This document shows, piece by piece, positions 1-9,316 of a stretch of 64,000 nucleotides of DNA. Each line of letters begins with the position of its first letter. The first letter of the stretch is position 1. The notes under the pieces are model-generated. The model did no database searches, was not told the DNA's origin, and saw nothing but the letters and a program-made list of their open reading frames with translations. The stretch is from Pseudomonas fluorescens. GTDB lineage: Bacteria > Pseudomonadota > Gammaproteobacteria > Pseudomonadales > Pseudomonadaceae. A program made the position numbers and the translations under genes. The stretch lies in contig NZ_VCNJ01000013.1 in NCBI RefSeq assembly GCF_005938625.1, positions 1 to 64,000 of the forward strand, in the 5' to 3' direction.

Positions 1-3000
1 CGGCAGGCGCAGCGACGGTCACGGTGCCAGTGGTCTTGCCGGCTTCGATGGTGATTACCGAACCGTTCGACAGGGTCACGGTCACCGGGGTGCCGGCCGG
101 GTTGGTCAGCGTCGCGGTGTAAATGATCGAACCGCCCTCAGCCACAGTACCGGTGGCGCTGAGCGTCAGGTTGGTGGTGTCGGTGACGTCAGTCACGGTG
201 GTGCTGACTGGAGTTTTGTCGGCGACGAGATTCTCGTAATTGCCGCCGCTCACGTTGGTGATCGAGTTGGTGATCGGTGCGTGGCCGTTCAGCGCGTCGT
301 TTGGCGCGGTGGTGGTCACGGTGCCGGTGGTTTTGCCGACTTCGATGGTGATGTTCTGGCCGTTGGCCAAAGTCACCACGACAGGCGAACCGGTGACCGG
401 CGCACCTACGGTAGCGGTGTAGGTGACGGTGCCACCTTCAGCCGCAGTCTCGGTGGCGGTCAATTTGACCGTCGAGGTGTCGATGGTGTCAGTGACGTCG
501 GTGACGGCTGGAACGGTGCTTGGCACCAGATTCTCGAAGTTGCCGCCAGTGGCGTCCTTGATGGTCACTTCGACTTTGCCGGCGTCTTTGTAGACGTCAT
601 CGGCTGGAGCAGCGACGGTCACGGTGCCGGTGGTTTTACCGGCTTCAATGGTGATCACCGAACCGTTCGACAGGGTCACGGTAACAGGCGAGCCTGCGGC
701 GTTGGTCAGGGTCGCGGTGTAGGTAATCTGGCCGCCTTCAGCCACGGTGCCGGTCGCACTCAGTGTCAGGTCGGTGGTGTCGGTGGTGTCAGTGACGGTA
801 GTGCTGACCGGGGTTTTGTCGGCGACGAGGTCTTCGTAATTGCCGCCGCTCACACCCGTGATCGCGTTGGTGATCGGTGCATGGCCGGTCAACGCGTCAT
901 TCGGTGCAGTAGTGGTCACGGTGCCAGTGGTTTTGCCGACTTCGATGGTGATGTTCTGGCCGTTGGCCAAAGTCACGATCACTGGCGAACCGGTCACTGG
1001 TGCGCCAACAGTGGCGGTGTAGGTGACGGTGCCACCTTCAGCAGCAGTCTCGGTGGCGGTCAGTTTGACCGTGGTGGTGTCGACGGTATCGGTCACGTCA
1101 GTGACGGCTGGAACGGTGCTCGGCACCAGGTTCTCGAAGTTGCCGCCGGTGGCGTCCTTGATCGTGACTTCGACTTTGCCGGCGTCTTTGTAGACGTCAT
1201 CGGCAGGCGCCGGAACGGTCACAGTGCCAGTGGTTTTACCAGCTTCAATGGTGATCACCGAGCCGTTGCTCAGGGTCACGGTTACCGGCGAGCCGGCTGC
1301 GTTGGTCAGCGTGGCGGTATAAACAATCGAACCACCTTCAGCCACGGAACCGGTCGCGCTCAGCGACAGGTTGGTGGTGTCGGCAACATCGGTCACGCTG
1401 GTCGAAACCGGAGTCTTGTCGGCCACCAGATCTTCGTAATTACCGCCGGAAACACCGGTGATCGAGTTGGTCAGCGGCGCATTGCCGGTCAACGCATCGT
1501 TCGGCGCGGTGGTGGTCACGGTGCCGGTGGTTTTGCCGACTTCGATGATGATGCTCTGGCCGTTGGCCAAGGTAACAACGACAGGCGAACCGGTCACCGG
1601 CGCGCCAACGGTCGCGGTGTAAGTGACGGTGCCACCTTCAGCAACCGAGGTGTCGGCCGTCAGCTTCACGGTCGAGGTGTCGATGGTGTCAGTCACTTCG
1701 GTCACGGCCGGGACAGTGCTTGGCACCAGATTCTCGAAGTTGCCGCCAGTCGCATCCTTGATGGTGACTTCGACTTTACCGGCGTCTTTATAGACATCAT
1801 CCGCAGGCGCCGGAACGGTCACGGTGCCAGTGGTTTTGCCCGCTTCGATGGTGATCACCGAGCCGTTGGAAAGCGTCACGGTTACCGGAGTGCCCGCCGG
1901 ATTGGTCAGGGTCGCGGTGTAAACGATCGAACCACCTTCGGCCACGCTCCCGGTCGCTGTCAGCGACAGATTGGTGTCGTCGATCGAATCGGTAATAGTG
2001 GTGGTCGCTGGCGTCGTGTTTGGCACCAGGTTTTCGAAATTGCCACCGGTAGCGCCAGTGATGGTGGTGCTGACGGTGCTGCCATTGTTGTAAACGTCGT
2101 TGGCCGCGGTCGGCACGTTGACGCTGCCGGTGGTTTTGCCGGCTTCGATGGTGATCGTCGAGCCGTTCGACAGGGTGATCGTCACCGGGGTTTGCGCTGC
2201 GTTGGTCAGCGTCGCGGTGTAAGTGATCTGGCCACCTTCGACGACGGTGCCGGTGGCGGTAAGGCTCACGCGGGTGGTGTCGATCGAGTCGGTAACGGTG
2301 GTGGTCGCCGGCGTGGTGTTCGGCACCAGGCTTTCAAAGTTGCCGCCGCTAGCGCCGGTAATGGTGGTGCTGACGGTGCCGCCATTATTGTAAACGTCGT
2401 TCGGCGCGGTCGGCACGTTGACGGTGCCCGTGGTCTGGCCAGCGTCAATGGTGATGGTCGAACCGTTCGACAGCGTGACCGTGACCGGGGTTTGCGCCGG
2501 GTTGGTCAGGGTTGCGGTGTAGGTGATCTGGCCGCCCTCGACCACTGTGCCGGTGGCAGTCAGGGTCAGGTTGGTGGTGTCGATCGAATCGGTGATGGTG
2601 GTCACCGCTGGCGTCGGGTTCGGCACCAGGTTTTCGAAGTTGCCGCCGCTGGCACCGGTAATGGTGGTGGTGACGGTGCTACCGTTGTTATAGACGTCGT
2701 TGGCCGGGGTCGGCACGTTGACGGTGCCGCTGGTTTGCCCGGCGCCGATGGTGATGGTCGAGCCGTTCGACAGGGTGACGGTGACCGGGGTTTGTGCCGG
2801 GTTGGTCAGGGTTGCGGTGTAAGTGATTTGGCCGCCTTCGGTGACACTCGGCCCCGCCGTCAGGGTGACGGTGGTGGTGTCGATGGTGTCGGTGACTTGC
2901 GTCGTCGCCGGGGTGGTCGGCGGCGTCACGGTGATGCCGTTGCCGCCGGTGGTGCCGGTGACGGTCACGTCGATCTGGGTCGGGTCGTTATAAACGGTGT

Positions 3001-3697
3001 CGTTCGGCGCCAGCGGCACATTGACCGTGCCAGTGGTGGAGCCTGCCGGAATCACAATCACCGAGCCATTGGACAGGGTGATGGTCAGGTCGGTGAGCGG
3101 CGCTTGGGTCAGGGTCGCGGTGTATACCAGCACGCCGCCGGCTTCGGTGATGGTCGGCGTGGCGCTGAGGCTCAGGGTCGACTCACGCAGGGCGTTGGTG
3201 GTGGTGTCGGTGGTCTGGCCGCCGGTGATGTTCTGCGCGGCTTGACCGGCAGCGTTGATGCCTGCGGTCGGGAAGCCAATAGTCGGGTCAACGCGGCCAG
3301 CGGTGGCGTCGAGCATCACGAAACTGTGGCCACCACCGGCTGCACCGCCAGTGCCGGCGGCGCTCGGGCCGGCAGCCGTGGCATCCAGCGCGGTAGTCGG
3401 GTCGACACCGGCGGCGATGGCTTGCTGCAATTCTGCTACCGACGGCGCAGCCTGCGCGGTGGCTTCGGCCAGGTCAGCGCTGGAGTCAGGCGCGTTGGCG
3501 CTCCACTGAGTCTCACGGCCCAGATCGAGGGTGCGGCCATCTGCCAATTCAAGCGACACGGCGCCGGAGAGGCCAGTGTCGATCTGGTCGCCGACAAACA
3601 GGCGATCGCCTTCAACGAGTACGCGACGCACGCCCTCTGGGGACACCACGAATACCTGACCGACAATGCTTTTGACGATGGCAACAACACTGCTCAT
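1..3697 (-). CDS. lapA: LapA large biofilm adhesin, N-terminal part (runs off the left edge)
   Basis: Cell-surface adhesin retained in the outer membrane and released by the periplasmic protease LapG. About 1232 residues are visible; the C-terminus lies outside the window. The first ~70 residues (MSSVVAIVKSIVGQ...) match the LapA retention module. Thr107-Ala108-Ala109-Gly110 (bases 3368-3379) is the di-alanine TAAG site known to be cut by LapG. From about residue 180 the protein is a chain of Ig-like repeats of 100 residues (VTEGGxxTYTATLTN cores). The ATG at 3697 follows a GGAGAG ribosome site. The gene is divergent from lapE-lapB-lapC, whose products export it. LapD and LapG are not in this window. 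The + strand carries a long shadow reading frame here. Identity is confident from the retention module, cleavage site and neighbours. Confidence 0.95.
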   Translation of the reverse strand, partial: MSSVVAIVKSIVGQVFVVSPEGVRRVLVEGDRLFVGDQIDTGLSGAVSLELADGRTLDLGRETQWSANAPDSSADLAEATAQAAPSVAELQQAIAAGVDPTTALDATAAGPSAAGTGGAAGGGHSFVMLDATAGRVDPTIGFPTAGINAAGQAAQNITGGQTTDTTTNALRESTLSLSATPTITEAGGVLVYTATLTQAPLTDLTITLSNGSVIVIPAGSTTGTVNVPLAPNDTVYNDPTQIDVTVTGTTGGNGITVTPPTTPATTQVTDTIDTTTVTLTAGPSVTEGGQITYTATLTNPAQTPVTVTLSNGSTITIGAGQTSGTVNVPTPANDVYNNGSTVTTTITGASGGNFENLVPNPTPAVTTITDSIDTTNLTLTATGTVVEGGQITYTATLTNPAQTPVTVTLSNGSTITIDAGQTTGTVNVPTAPNDVYNNGGTVSTTITGASGGNFESLVPNTTPATTTVTDSIDTTRVSLTATGTVVEGGQITYTATLTNAAQTPVTITLSNGSTITIEAGKTTGSVNVPTAANDVYNNGSTVSTTITGATGGNFENLVPNTTPATTTITDSIDDTNLSLTATGSVAEGGSIVYTATLTNPAGTPVTVTLSNGSVITIEAGKTTGTVTVPAPADDVYKDAGKVEVTIKDATGGNFENLVPSTVPAVTEVTDTIDTSTVKLTADTSVAEGGTVTYTATVGAPVTGSPVVVTLANGQSIIIEVGKTTGTVTTTAPNDALTGNAPLTNSITGVSGGNYEDLVADKTPVSTSVTDVADTTNLSLSATGSVAEGGSIVYTATLTNAAGSPVTVTLSNGSVITIEAGKTTGTVTVPAPADDVYKDAGKVEVTIKDATGGNFENLVPSTVPAVTDVTDTVDTTTVKLTATETAAEGGTVTYTATVGAPVTGSPVIVTLANGQNITIEVGKTTGTVTTTAPNDALTGHAPITNAITGVSGGNYEDLVADKTPVSTTVTDTTDTTDLTLSATGTVAEGGQITYTATLTNAAGSPVTVTLSNGSVITIEAGKTTGTVTVAAPADDVYKDAGKVEVTIKDATGGNFENLVPSTVPAVTDVTDTIDTSTVKLTATETAAEGGTVTYTATVGAPVTGSPVVVTLANGQNITIEVGKTTGTVTTTAPNDALNGHAPITNSITNVSGGNYENLVADKTPVSTTVTDVTDTTNLTLSATGTVAEGGSIIYTATLTNPAGTPVTVTLSNGSVITIEAGKTTGTVTVAAPA
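41..2980 (-). repeat. Exact 300-bp tandem repeats inside lapA
   Basis: The conserved EGG-type core recurs at about 131, 431, 731, 1031, 1331, 1631, 1931, 2231, 2531 and 2831, so ten consecutive units keep a 300-bp (100-residue) period with no indel. Units near 241, 841 and 1441 resemble each other, as do those near 541, 1141 and 1741, giving a 600-bp higher-order period. Units from about 2041 to 2940 form a third, more uniform type. These are protein repeats. Confidence 0.9.
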
Positions 3698-4054
3698 TGA
3701 AGACTCTCCGGGTGTCACGTTCAGTTGACTTCCATGGACCTGATGGCATGGGCGCCGATTCAGTCTGGACGTACTTTAAAAATTTGCGAAACAAGTTTGA
3801 CGCGTCTATTCGTCAATATTTTGGCTAGATTCTTTCGCTATTAACTTTATGCCAAACTATTGACCTTATGGGTGCCATCCTAAACAATCGCCCCACTAAT
3901 GTCACATTGATATTTCCGCGGCGACCTGTCCTTCAGCGTGTGATCCAGTTCCTGTTTTGAACTTTCCGACATACGGTCAATCTGGTTGCCATCATCCGAC
4001 GCAGCGCCACGTTTTGCTGTGATTCAAGACAAGTAGTTCTGGGAAATTCCTATC
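3698..4054. promoter_or_regulatory. Divergent lapA / lapE intergenic region
   Basis: This 357-bp AT-rich gap must hold the promoters of both lapA (leftward) and lapE (rightward). An inverted repeat TTGACG-N8-CGTCAA lies at 3797-3816, about 100 bp upstream of the lapA start, and could be a protein-binding site. It does not closely match the FleQ consensus I know. No convincing small gene was seen. Confidence 0.5.
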
Positions 4055-5407
4055 ATGCGTTCGCCCCTGCTTTTCGCCGTACCCTTCGCTCTCGCCGCCT
4101 CTTTCGTACAAGCACAATCCTTACCAGAAGCCATGCAGCAGGCACTGGATGTCCATCCGGAAATCCAGGCAGGGGTCAACAGTCGTTTGGCTGCGGATTA
4201 TCAATTAAGAGCTGCAAAAGGTGGATACCTGCCGAAGGTCGATCTGCTCGGCGGTTATGGCCGTGAAGGAACCGACAGCGTCACCACCCGTGCCAATGGC
4301 GGCGGCAACCACTGGGAAACCCTGAACCGCAGTGAGTCAAGTTTACGTCTCTCGCAAATGGTCTTCGACGGTTTTGCGACGTCCAGCGAAGTCGGGCGTC
4401 AACAAGCCACCGTTAACTCCCGCGCTTACTCCTTGCTCGGCACTTCCGAGCGCACCGCGCTGACCGTCGCCCAGGTTTATCTGGACGTGCTGACCCGCCG
4501 CGAATTCGTGCGTCTGGCCGAAGACAACCTCAAGAGTCACCAGCGCATCTATGACCAGATCCAGTTGCGCACCCAGCGCGGCGTCGGCAGCGGTGCCGAC
4601 CTCGATCAGGCTGAAGCGCGAATGGCCCAGGCGCGCAACAACCTGATCACCGAGCAGACCAATCTGGCCGACTCGGAAACCAACTTCCTCAGTGCCGTTG
4701 GCCAGATGCCCGATCAACTCGAGCGTCCGGCGCCGTTCATGGCGATGATGCCGGCCAACCTCAATGAAGCGCGCCAGCAGATGCTGGAAAACAGTCCGAT
4801 CCTGCGTTCGGCCGAATCCGACATCGCCGCCGCCGAAAAGCAGTACGAAACCGCGAAGTCGACCTTCTACCCACGTTTCGACGCCGAGCTGGGCCGCACC
4901 GCCGACAACGATCTGGACGGCCAGAATGGCCACAACAACGAATGGCAGGCGATGCTGCGCATGCGCTTCAACCTCTATTCCGGTGGCAGCAACAAGGCCG
5001 ATCTGGAATCCAAGTCGTATCTGTCGAATCAGGCGCTGGACATCCGCAACAACGCTTTGCGTCAGTTGAACGAAGAACTCGGTCTGGCCTGGAACGCATT
5101 GAACAATGCCAATGCGCAAGTGCCGATCGCTCAGCAATACGTCGACCACAGCACCTCGGTGCGCACCGCTTACCAGCGTCAGTTCAGCCTCGGCGAACGA
5201 ACCCTGCTCGATTTGCTCGACAGCGAAAACGAGTTGTTTACCGCTTCGCGGCGTCTGGCTGAAATCAAAAACATTCAGTTATTTACTCAGTACCGAATCA
5301 AGGCGACCATGGGCGAGTTGCTCAGAAGCCAGGGAGTGGTCGCGCCGTTGGCATCCGTTGTGCAGAACGACGTGAAGCCCAAGGTCCAGCTGCCTGGGAT
5401 GAATTGA
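4055..5407 (+). CDS. lapE: LapE, TolC-family outer-membrane channel of the LapA exporter
   Basis: Outer-membrane factor forming the exit duct for LapA. It has 450 residues, the usual length for TolC-type proteins. The N-terminus MRSPLLFAVPFALAASFVQA is a Sec signal peptide with likely cleavage after Ala20. Two internally similar halves rich in Gln, Asn and Ala form the long alpha-helical barrel typical of the family, and a GERTLLDLLDSENEL segment, highly characteristic of type I TolC homologues, lies near residue 390. It is first in the operon with lapB (start 34 bp downstream) and lapC. ATG chosen at the signal peptide start. The assignment to LapE rather than another TolC comes from the context. 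Confidence 0.93.
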   Translation: MRSPLLFAVPFALAASFVQAQSLPEAMQQALDVHPEIQAGVNSRLAADYQLRAAKGGYLPKVDLLGGYGREGTDSVTTRANGGGNHWETLNRSESSLRLSQMVFDGFATSSEVGRQQATVNSRAYSLLGTSERTALTVAQVYLDVLTRREFVRLAEDNLKSHQRIYDQIQLRTQRGVGSGADLDQAEARMAQARNNLITEQTNLADSETNFLSAVGQMPDQLERPAPFMAMMPANLNEARQQMLENSPILRSAESDIAAAEKQYETAKSTFYPRFDAELGRTADNDLDGQNGHNNEWQAMLRMRFNLYSGGSNKADLESKSYLSNQALDIRNNALRQLNEELGLAWNALNNANAQVPIAQQYVDHSTSVRTAYQRQFSLGERTLLDLLDSENELFTASRRLAEIKNIQLFTQYRIKATMGELLRSQGVVAPLASVVQNDVKPKVQLPGMN

Positions 5408-5441
5408 GTTATCCCTTTTCAACTGTCAAAGAGTGTCGAGC

Positions 5442-7598
5442 GTGGAATCAGAAGTCAGTCGAGTTCATCTCAGTCATGATCCACGCGCGTTGCACGACGA
5501 TCCGTTACTGGACGGTCTGCTCGCCCTTTGCATGCTGCACCAGAAACCCGCCAGCGCGGCGATGCTGACCACCGGCCTGCCGCTGCCCAAACAACGTTTG
5601 AGTGTCGAATTGCTGCCCCGCGCGGCGGCTCGCGCCGGCCTGCAAGGTCGCGTGCTGCAGCGCAAACTGGAGGAAATTCCGGCGATCGCCATGCCGGCAT
5701 TGCTGCTGCTCAAGGATGGCCGCAGCGCCGTCCTGCTCGGCTGGCAGGGTGACAACGAAGCGCGGGTGCTGCTCAGTGAAACTGATGGTGGTGAGTCGAT
5801 TGTCAGCCGTGAATTGCTGACCGATGACTATACCGGCAAAGTCTTCTTCGCTCAGCCGCAACACAAATTCGACGTCAACCACGGCACGCTGATTCCGCGC
5901 GCACGCTCGTGGTTCCGCGACACCCTCAAGCGTTCGCGCTGGCTGTACGCCGACGCGATCGCCGCGAGCTTCCTGATCAACATCATCGCCATGGCCGCGC
6001 CGCTGTTCGTGATGAACGTCTACGACCGCGTGGTGCCGAACCAGGCCGAAGCGACCCTGTGGGTGCTGGCGCTGGGCATCACCGGCGCCTACATTTTCGA
6101 TCTGATTCTCAAGAGTCTGCGCGCCCTGTGCCTGGACCTGGCCGGGAAGAAAACCGACCTGATCATCTCCGCGACGCTGTTCGAACGCATCGTCGGCATG
6201 GCCATGAAGTACCGTCCGGCACGGGTCGGCAGCTTTGCGCAGAACATCCATGAGTTTCAGAGCCTGCGCGACTTCCTCGCCTCGCTGACCCTGACCAGCC
6301 TGATCGACCTGCCGTTCACCATTCTGATCTTTATTGTTATCGCCATTCTCGGCGGGCATCTGGTGTGGATCCCTGTGTTGGCCTTCCCGATTGCCCTGCT
6401 GATCGGCTATGCGTTACAGAAACCGCTGGTGGCCACCATGGAGCGCACCATGGCCCTCGGCGCCGAGCGCCAGTCGAGCCTGATCGAAACCCTCGCCGGC
6501 CTCGACGCGGTGAAGGTCAACAACGCCGAGAGCGAACGCCAGTACCAGTGGGAACAGACCATCGGCACCCTCAGTCGCCTCGAACTGCGGGTGAAAATGC
6601 TCTCCGGCCTGGCGATGAACATCACCCTGCTGATCCAGCAACTGGCCGGGGTGATCATGATCGTCTTCGGCGTCTACCAGATCATCGCCGGCAACCTGAG
6701 CATGGGCGGTCTGATTGCCTGCTACATGCTCAGCGGCCGCGCCCTCAGCCCGCTGGCGTCGCTGTCCGGTCTGCTGACCCGTTATCAGCAGGCGCGGGTG
6801 ACCATGACTTCGGTCGACCAGATGATGGAGCTGCCGCAAGAGCGCAATTTCGAAGAGCGCCCGCTGAGCCGCAAGGTTTTGCAGGGTGCGATCGAATGCC
6901 GCCAGCTCAGCTTCACCTACCCGGAACAACAGAACCCGGCGCTGAAGAACATCAACCTGGTGATCCGTCCCGGCGAGAAGATCGGCATCATCGGCCGCAG
7001 CGGCTCGGGCAAGAGTTCGCTGGCGAAACTGCTGGTCGGCCTGTATCAGCCGGACGACGGTGCGTTGCTGGTCGACGGTGTGGATATCCGCCAGATCGAC
7101 GTCAGCGAACTGCGCTACAACATCGGCTACGTACCGCAAGACATTCAACTGCTGGCCGGCACCCTGCGTGACAACCTCGTCTCCGGCGCACGTTATGTCG
7201 AAGACGAGCTGGTCCTGCAGGCGGCCGAACTGGCCGGCGTCCACGAATTCGCCCGTCTGCACCCGCAAGGCTACGAGCTGCAAGTCGGCGAGCGCGGGCA
7301 AAACTTGTCTGGCGGCCAACGGCAGAACGTCGCACTGGCCCGGGCCTTGTTGCTCAACCCGCCGATTCTGTTGATGGACGAGCCGACCAGTGCGATGGAC
7401 AACACCGGCGAAGAACGCCTCAAGCAACGCCTCGCTGCCGTGATTGAAAACAAGACTGTGGTGCTGGTGACGCACCGGGCTTCACTGTTGTCGCTGGTCG
7501 ATCGTCTGCTGGTCATCGACCGTGGACAAATTCTCGCCGATGGCCCGAAAGCCGCCGTGATGGAAGCGTTGAAGAAGGGGCAGATCAGTGTTGCTTAA
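5442..7598 (+). CDS. lapB: LapB, type I secretion ABC transporter
   Basis: Inner-membrane ATPase that drives LapA export. From the GTG at 5442, which has AAAGAG eight bases upstream, the protein is 718 residues. A GTG at 5433 would add three residues but lacks a ribosome site. Order: an N-terminal C39-like domain (about 1-140) in which I see no clear catalytic Cys motif, fitting a non-processing domain for a substrate without a GG leader; a six-helix transmembrane domain (about 160-440); and a nucleotide-binding domain with Walker A GRSGSGKSS near 516, signature LSGGQRQ near 621 and Walker B LLMDEP near 643. Its 3' end overlaps lapC by 11 bp, implying translational coupling. Confidence 0.94.
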   Translation: MESEVSRVHLSHDPRALHDDPLLDGLLALCMLHQKPASAAMLTTGLPLPKQRLSVELLPRAAARAGLQGRVLQRKLEEIPAIAMPALLLLKDGRSAVLLGWQGDNEARVLLSETDGGESIVSRELLTDDYTGKVFFAQPQHKFDVNHGTLIPRARSWFRDTLKRSRWLYADAIAASFLINIIAMAAPLFVMNVYDRVVPNQAEATLWVLALGITGAYIFDLILKSLRALCLDLAGKKTDLIISATLFERIVGMAMKYRPARVGSFAQNIHEFQSLRDFLASLTLTSLIDLPFTILIFIVIAILGGHLVWIPVLAFPIALLIGYALQKPLVATMERTMALGAERQSSLIETLAGLDAVKVNNAESERQYQWEQTIGTLSRLELRVKMLSGLAMNITLLIQQLAGVIMIVFGVYQIIAGNLSMGGLIACYMLSGRALSPLASLSGLLTRYQQARVTMTSVDQMMELPQERNFEERPLSRKVLQGAIECRQLSFTYPEQQNPALKNINLVIRPGEKIGIIGRSGSGKSSLAKLLVGLYQPDDGALLVDGVDIRQIDVSELRYNIGYVPQDIQLLAGTLRDNLVSGARYVEDELVLQAAELAGVHEFARLHPQGYELQVGERGQNLSGGQRQNVALARALLLNPPILLMDEPTSAMDNTGEERLKQRLAAVIENKTVVLVTHRASLLSLVDRLLVIDRGQILADGPKAAVMEALKKGQISVA

Positions 7599-8955
7599 GT
7601 CGGGTTTCAAGGATTCGATCCGTCGCTACTTCAAAGGCTCGGCATCGCTGCAGGGCCAGCCGCTGCCGGAGGTCAACAAAGCGCTGATCGAAGACGCCCC
7701 GCGCGTCGTGCGCCTGACCATCTGGGCGATCATCGGCTTCTTCATCTTCCTGCTGCTATGGGCGAACTTCGCCGTGATCGACGAAGTGACCAAGGGCGAC
7801 GGCAAGGCGATTCCGTCGTCGAAGATCCAGAAAATCCAGAACCTTGAGGGCGGGATCATCTCCGAACTGTTCGTCAAGGAAGGCCAGATCGTCGAAGCCG
7901 GCGCACCGCTGATTCGCCTCGACGACACACGATTTGCTTCCAACGTCGGCGAAACCGAAGCGGATCGCCTGTCGATGCTGCTGCGCGTTGAACGGCTGAG
8001 CGCCGAGGTCGATGACCGTCCGCTGAATTTCCCCGAGGACGTGCTCAAAGCCGTGCCGGGACAGGCAAAAAGCGAAGAATCGCTGTACATCAGCCGCCGC
8101 CAGCAACTGCACGACGAGATCGGTGGTTTGCAGGAGCAGTTGATTCAGCGTCAGCAAGAGCTGCGCGAATTTGGCTCCAAGCAAGCGCAGTATCGTCAGC
8201 AACTCGGCTTGCAGCGGCAGGAAATCAACATGTCCGAGCCGCTGGTGGCCCAGGGCGCGGTGTCCCCGGTGGAAGTGCTACGTCTGAAGCGTGCCGAGGT
8301 GGAAACCCGGGGTCAGCTGGATGCAACGACGCTGGCCATCCCGCGTGCCGAATCGGCGATCAAGGAAGTGCAGCGCAAGATCGACGAGACGCGTGGCAAA
8401 TTCCGCAGCGAAGCGCTGACCCAACTCAACGAAGCGCGCACCGACCTGAACAAGGCCAGCGCGACGGGCAAGGCGCTGGAAGACCGCGTCAGCCGCACGC
8501 TGGTGACATCGCCGGTGCGCGGCATCGTCAACAAGTTGCTGGTCAACACCATCGGCGGCGTGATCCAGCCGGGCAGCGACATGGTCGAAATCGTCCCGCT
8601 GGATGACACCTTGCTGGTCGAAGCGAAGATCCGTCCGCAGGACATTGCCTTCCTGCATCCGGGGCAGGAAGCGATCGTCAAGTTCACCGCGTATGACTAC
8701 ACCATTTACGGCGGGCTGAAGGCCAAGCTTGAGCAGATCGGTGCCGACACCATTACCGACGAAGACAAGAAAACCACGTACTACATCATCAAGGTGCGCA
8801 CTGAGCGCAGCCACCTCGGCACGGACGAGAAGCCATTGCTGATCATCCCGGGGATGGTCGCTTCGGTGGACATCATTACCGGCAAGAAGTCGGTGTTGAG
8901 CTACCTGCTCAAACCGATCATTCGCGCGCGGGCCGAGGCGTTGCACGAGCGTTGA
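7588..8955 (+). CDS. lapC: LapC, membrane-fusion protein of the LapA exporter
   Basis: Periplasmic adaptor (HlyD family) linking LapB to LapE. It has 455 residues, starting at GTG 7588 behind GAAGAAGGGG. A single membrane helix lies at about 44-66 (VVRLTIWAIIGFFIFLLLWA). The split lipoyl-like domain begins with KIQNLEGGIISELFVKEGQ and resumes with TLVTSPVRGIVNKLLV, flanking a long coiled-coil hairpin rich in Glu, Gln and Arg. The C-terminal beta domain ends YLLKPIIRARAEALHER, as usual for this subfamily. It completes the exporter operon. A REPIN follows the stop and may end or stabilise the transcript. Confidence 0.94.
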   Translation: MLLKSGFKDSIRRYFKGSASLQGQPLPEVNKALIEDAPRVVRLTIWAIIGFFIFLLLWANFAVIDEVTKGDGKAIPSSKIQKIQNLEGGIISELFVKEGQIVEAGAPLIRLDDTRFASNVGETEADRLSMLLRVERLSAEVDDRPLNFPEDVLKAVPGQAKSEESLYISRRQQLHDEIGGLQEQLIQRQQELREFGSKQAQYRQQLGLQRQEINMSEPLVAQGAVSPVEVLRLKRAEVETRGQLDATTLAIPRAESAIKEVQRKIDETRGKFRSEALTQLNEARTDLNKASATGKALEDRVSRTLVTSPVRGIVNKLLVNTIGGVIQPGSDMVEIVPLDDTLLVEAKIRPQDIAFLHPGQEAIVKFTAYDYTIYGGLKAKLEQIGADTITDEDKKTTYYIIKVRTERSHLGTDEKPLLIIPGMVASVDIITGKKSVLSYLLKPIIRARAEALHER

Positions 8956-9316
8956 TTCTATAGTGGCCTTACCGGCCTCATCGCGAGCAGGCTCACTCCT
9001 ACATTAACTGCATTTCTCCAGATGGAATGCGATCCCTTTAGGAGTGAGCCTGCTCGCGATAGCGGCAGCCCAAACACCACATCTCTGTCAGGAAGTGACA
9101 AAAACCGTCACTCACCATCCCGTCCATTCCTCACCATTCGCCATATCGTTATTCATTAACGGTATTTAATCTCCAGTTCTTATAGCTATAAAGTCATCCC
9201 CCTGCGTACCTGCCGACCAATCGGCGCGCCGCACGACCTGAACCAACACGCAATCCAGCGTGAGTGTCTGATCGACGAGCGCGCCCGTGAGCGCGCCGTG
9301 CGTGGGAGATGGAAAG
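8956..9316. promoter_or_regulatory. Intergenic region upstream of the TauD-like operon
   Basis: Apart from the REPIN this 361-bp gap holds an AT-rich stretch at about 9140-9195 containing a perfect 12-bp palindrome TTATAGCTATAA at 9180-9191. Its position about 125 bp before the dioxygenase start suggests a promoter or activator site. A sulfur-starvation (CysB-type) role would suit the operon but is inference only. Confidence 0.45.
8981..9059. repeat. REPIN-type inverted pair of REP sequences (family A)
   Basis: A left arm TCGCGAGCAGGCTCACTCCT (8981-9000) and a right arm ending GAGCCTGCTCGCGA form an inverted pair around a ~38-bp centre. Related copies occur at 12004 and 39508. Such elements are non-coding, moved by RAYT transposases elsewhere in the genome, and sit between genes. 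Confidence 0.85.

Noticed and set aside
41..2980. Regular repeats that might be taken for a CRISPR-like or satellite array
   Set aside because: The unit is 300 bp, in frame and diverges by synonymous and conservative changes, so it is protein repeat coding sequence.
281..3700. A 1139-codon open frame on the + strand at the left end
   Set aside because: It is the antisense shadow of the lapA repeats. Its translation is rich in Gly, Arg, Asp and His with no recognisable domain, while the minus strand reads as a clear LapA retention module and Ig-like repeats.
5505..6359. A 284-codon minus-strand frame opposite lapB, and similar ones across other genes
   Set aside because: Typical antisense frames in GC-rich Pseudomonas genes with His/Gln/Arg-rich translations; the + strand gene has complete ABC transporter motifs.
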